Assembly (NCBI RefSeq): GCF_001866055.1
Contig: NZ_MLQS01000001.1
Span: forward strand, 321,928-385,927
Source of the DNA: Anaerobacillus alkalidiazotrophicus
GTDB lineage: Bacteria; Bacillota; Bacilli; Bacillales_H; Anaerobacillaceae
Length of the DNA stretch: 64,000 bases
Reading direction: 5' to 3'
Of this stretch, positions 63,294 through 64,000 are shown one piece after another; within the stretch, counting starts at the first letter, position 1, and each line of letters starts with the position of its first letter. A program made the translations under genes and the position numbers. The notes under the pieces were generated by a model. The model searched no databases. It was not told where the DNA came from and worked only from the letters and a program-made list of their open reading frames with translations.

Positions 63294-64000
63294 TGAATAA
63301 AAAATGGATGATACAGAAGAAATTTTTGTATGGATTCTTATTTATTTTTTCCATCTCACTTATTTTATTAAATATTGTATTAAGTAATATGCTGTATAAA
63401 AATAGTGAAAGCATAATAATAACAGAAATGAAAAATACAAAAACGTATTCAAGAGAATATATTAAGCAACATCTCCTTTTGAATAACTTAACGGGTAATG
63501 TGTTTTCAAATTCAGGAAATCATCTTGCACAAGAATTAAGTCAGAACCTACAAAGTAATGTAACCCTCTATGATATAGAAGGTACCTTTTTATATGAAGC
63601 ATTGGGTGGGAATGAATATGTCATTGTAAACACTATACCAAGTCAAATGTTGCAGGAGAGTAGTGAACAAGATTTACAACTTGCATTAGACAATAAAGCT
63701 GCTTATACGATCAATAAATTAGATAAACAGTGGATTGTAAACTTCTCTTACCCTCTTCACGTTAATGGTGAACACTATGGGATTGTAAGGCTGAGTAAAG
63801 ACTATACTCCCCTATTTGAGTCTAATCAAGAGGTAGTTACAAGTATTATTCTTTTTACATTATTACTGTTTTTAATCATTTTCCTTTTTTCCTTTGTATT
63901 ATCTAGTAAAATCATAAAACCATTAACGAAGATGACTCATGCTTTTTCTGAGGTAGCTAAAGGTAATTATAGTGTAAGTTTAAATATCAAAACTGGCGAT
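63293..64000 (+). CDS. Sensor histidine kinase, N-terminal part (truncated by window end)
   Basis: 236 residues are visible, still open at the end. The first helix (about 12-32), an extracellular domain (about 33-180), a second helix (about 183-205), and the start of a HAMP linker (SSKIIKPLTKMTHAFSEVAKGNYS). The kinase core lies beyond the window. The ATG overlaps the regulator stop (TAATG), so the pair is translationally coupled. Confidence 0.93.
   Translation, partial: MNKKWMIQKKFLYGFLFIFSISLILLNIVLSNMLYKNSESIIITEMKNTKTYSREYIKQHLLLNNLTGNVFSNSGNHLAQELSQNLQSNVTLYDIEGTFLYEALGGNEYVIVNTIPSQMLQESSEQDLQLALDNKAAYTINKLDKQWIVNFSYPLHVNGEHYGIVRLSKDYTPLFESNQEVVTSIILFTLLLFLIIFLFSFVLSSKIIKPLTKMTHAFSEVAKGNYSVSLNIKTGD

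Overview
The window is low-GC, densely coded Bacillaceae DNA. Sporulation genes (prkA, yhbH), a class A PBP, YmaF/YhbB/YufK-type proteins, AGGAGG ribosome binding sites, frequent GTG/TTG starts and simple hairpin-plus-U terminators all fit a spore former. Arsenic resistance, an FNR-type site, c-di-GMP proteins and PocR-type signalling suggest a facultative or anaerobic relative such as Anaerobacillus; the genus is an inference. No rRNA, tRNA, CRISPR array, prophage or intact transposase was seen.

Layout. 0.3-4.7 kb: RND exporter plus lipoprotein adaptor. 5.1-8.2 kb: beta-propeller/cytochrome c lipoprotein, then a DUF1858-DUF438/hemerythrin/PAS pair behind an FNR-like box. 8.6-12.8 kb: SGNH hydrolase and two c-di-GMP proteins. 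12.9-16.2 kb: ABC exporter with a divergent TetR regulator. 16.3-18.8 kb: amino-acid ABC uptake operon. 18.8-20.1 kb: gene-poor, with an orphan promoter and terminator. 20.1-22.5 kb: carboxynorspermidine synthase and decarboxylase. 22.6-23.5 kb: AraC pseudogene interrupted by a 160-bp repeat. 23.8-28.4 kb: arsR-acr3-arsC and arsD-arsA-phosphatase, each unit with a matching ArsR-like operator. 28.9-30.5 kb: Na/Pi cotransporter behind a PhoP-like box. 30.8-37.5 kb: DUF2935, sugar-dehydrogenase-like propeller, frameshifted ymaF, DUF421, CLC antiporter and a DUF421 gene with a nonsense codon. 37.9-44.0 kb: siderophore ABC operon, PPOX flavoprotein and AraC regulator, with Fur boxes before the uptake operon and the regulator. 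44.4-57.8 kb: DUF3231 and a B. subtilis yhb-like block (yhbH, sip, usp, prkA, pbp, yufK-like, trmL, yhbB-like, ogt, queG). 58.1-60.2 kb: PocR sensor and AraC-type response regulator; the kinase lacks the usual phosphoacceptor His. 60.5-61.4 kb: three small proteins. 62.6 kb to the end: OmpR-type regulator and a truncated kinase.

Repeats run through the intergenic regions. The main one is a ~160-bp double-hairpin element (4791-4949, 22963-23123, 61809-61968, and an internally deleted copy at 58040-58093). The copy in the araC gene sits cleanly between two in-frame codons with no target duplication, so the element has been mobile, in a manner resembling IS200/IS605-derived elements. Two other degenerate dispersed families and two local tandem arrays are also present.

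Strongest leads: the mobile double-hairpin element; paired ArsR operators splitting the ars cluster and a phosphatase at its end; the FNR-type promoter of the hemerythrin/PAS operon; the PocR kinase without its acceptor His; the orphan transcript region before the polyamine operon; and small genes likely to be missed by standard annotation.
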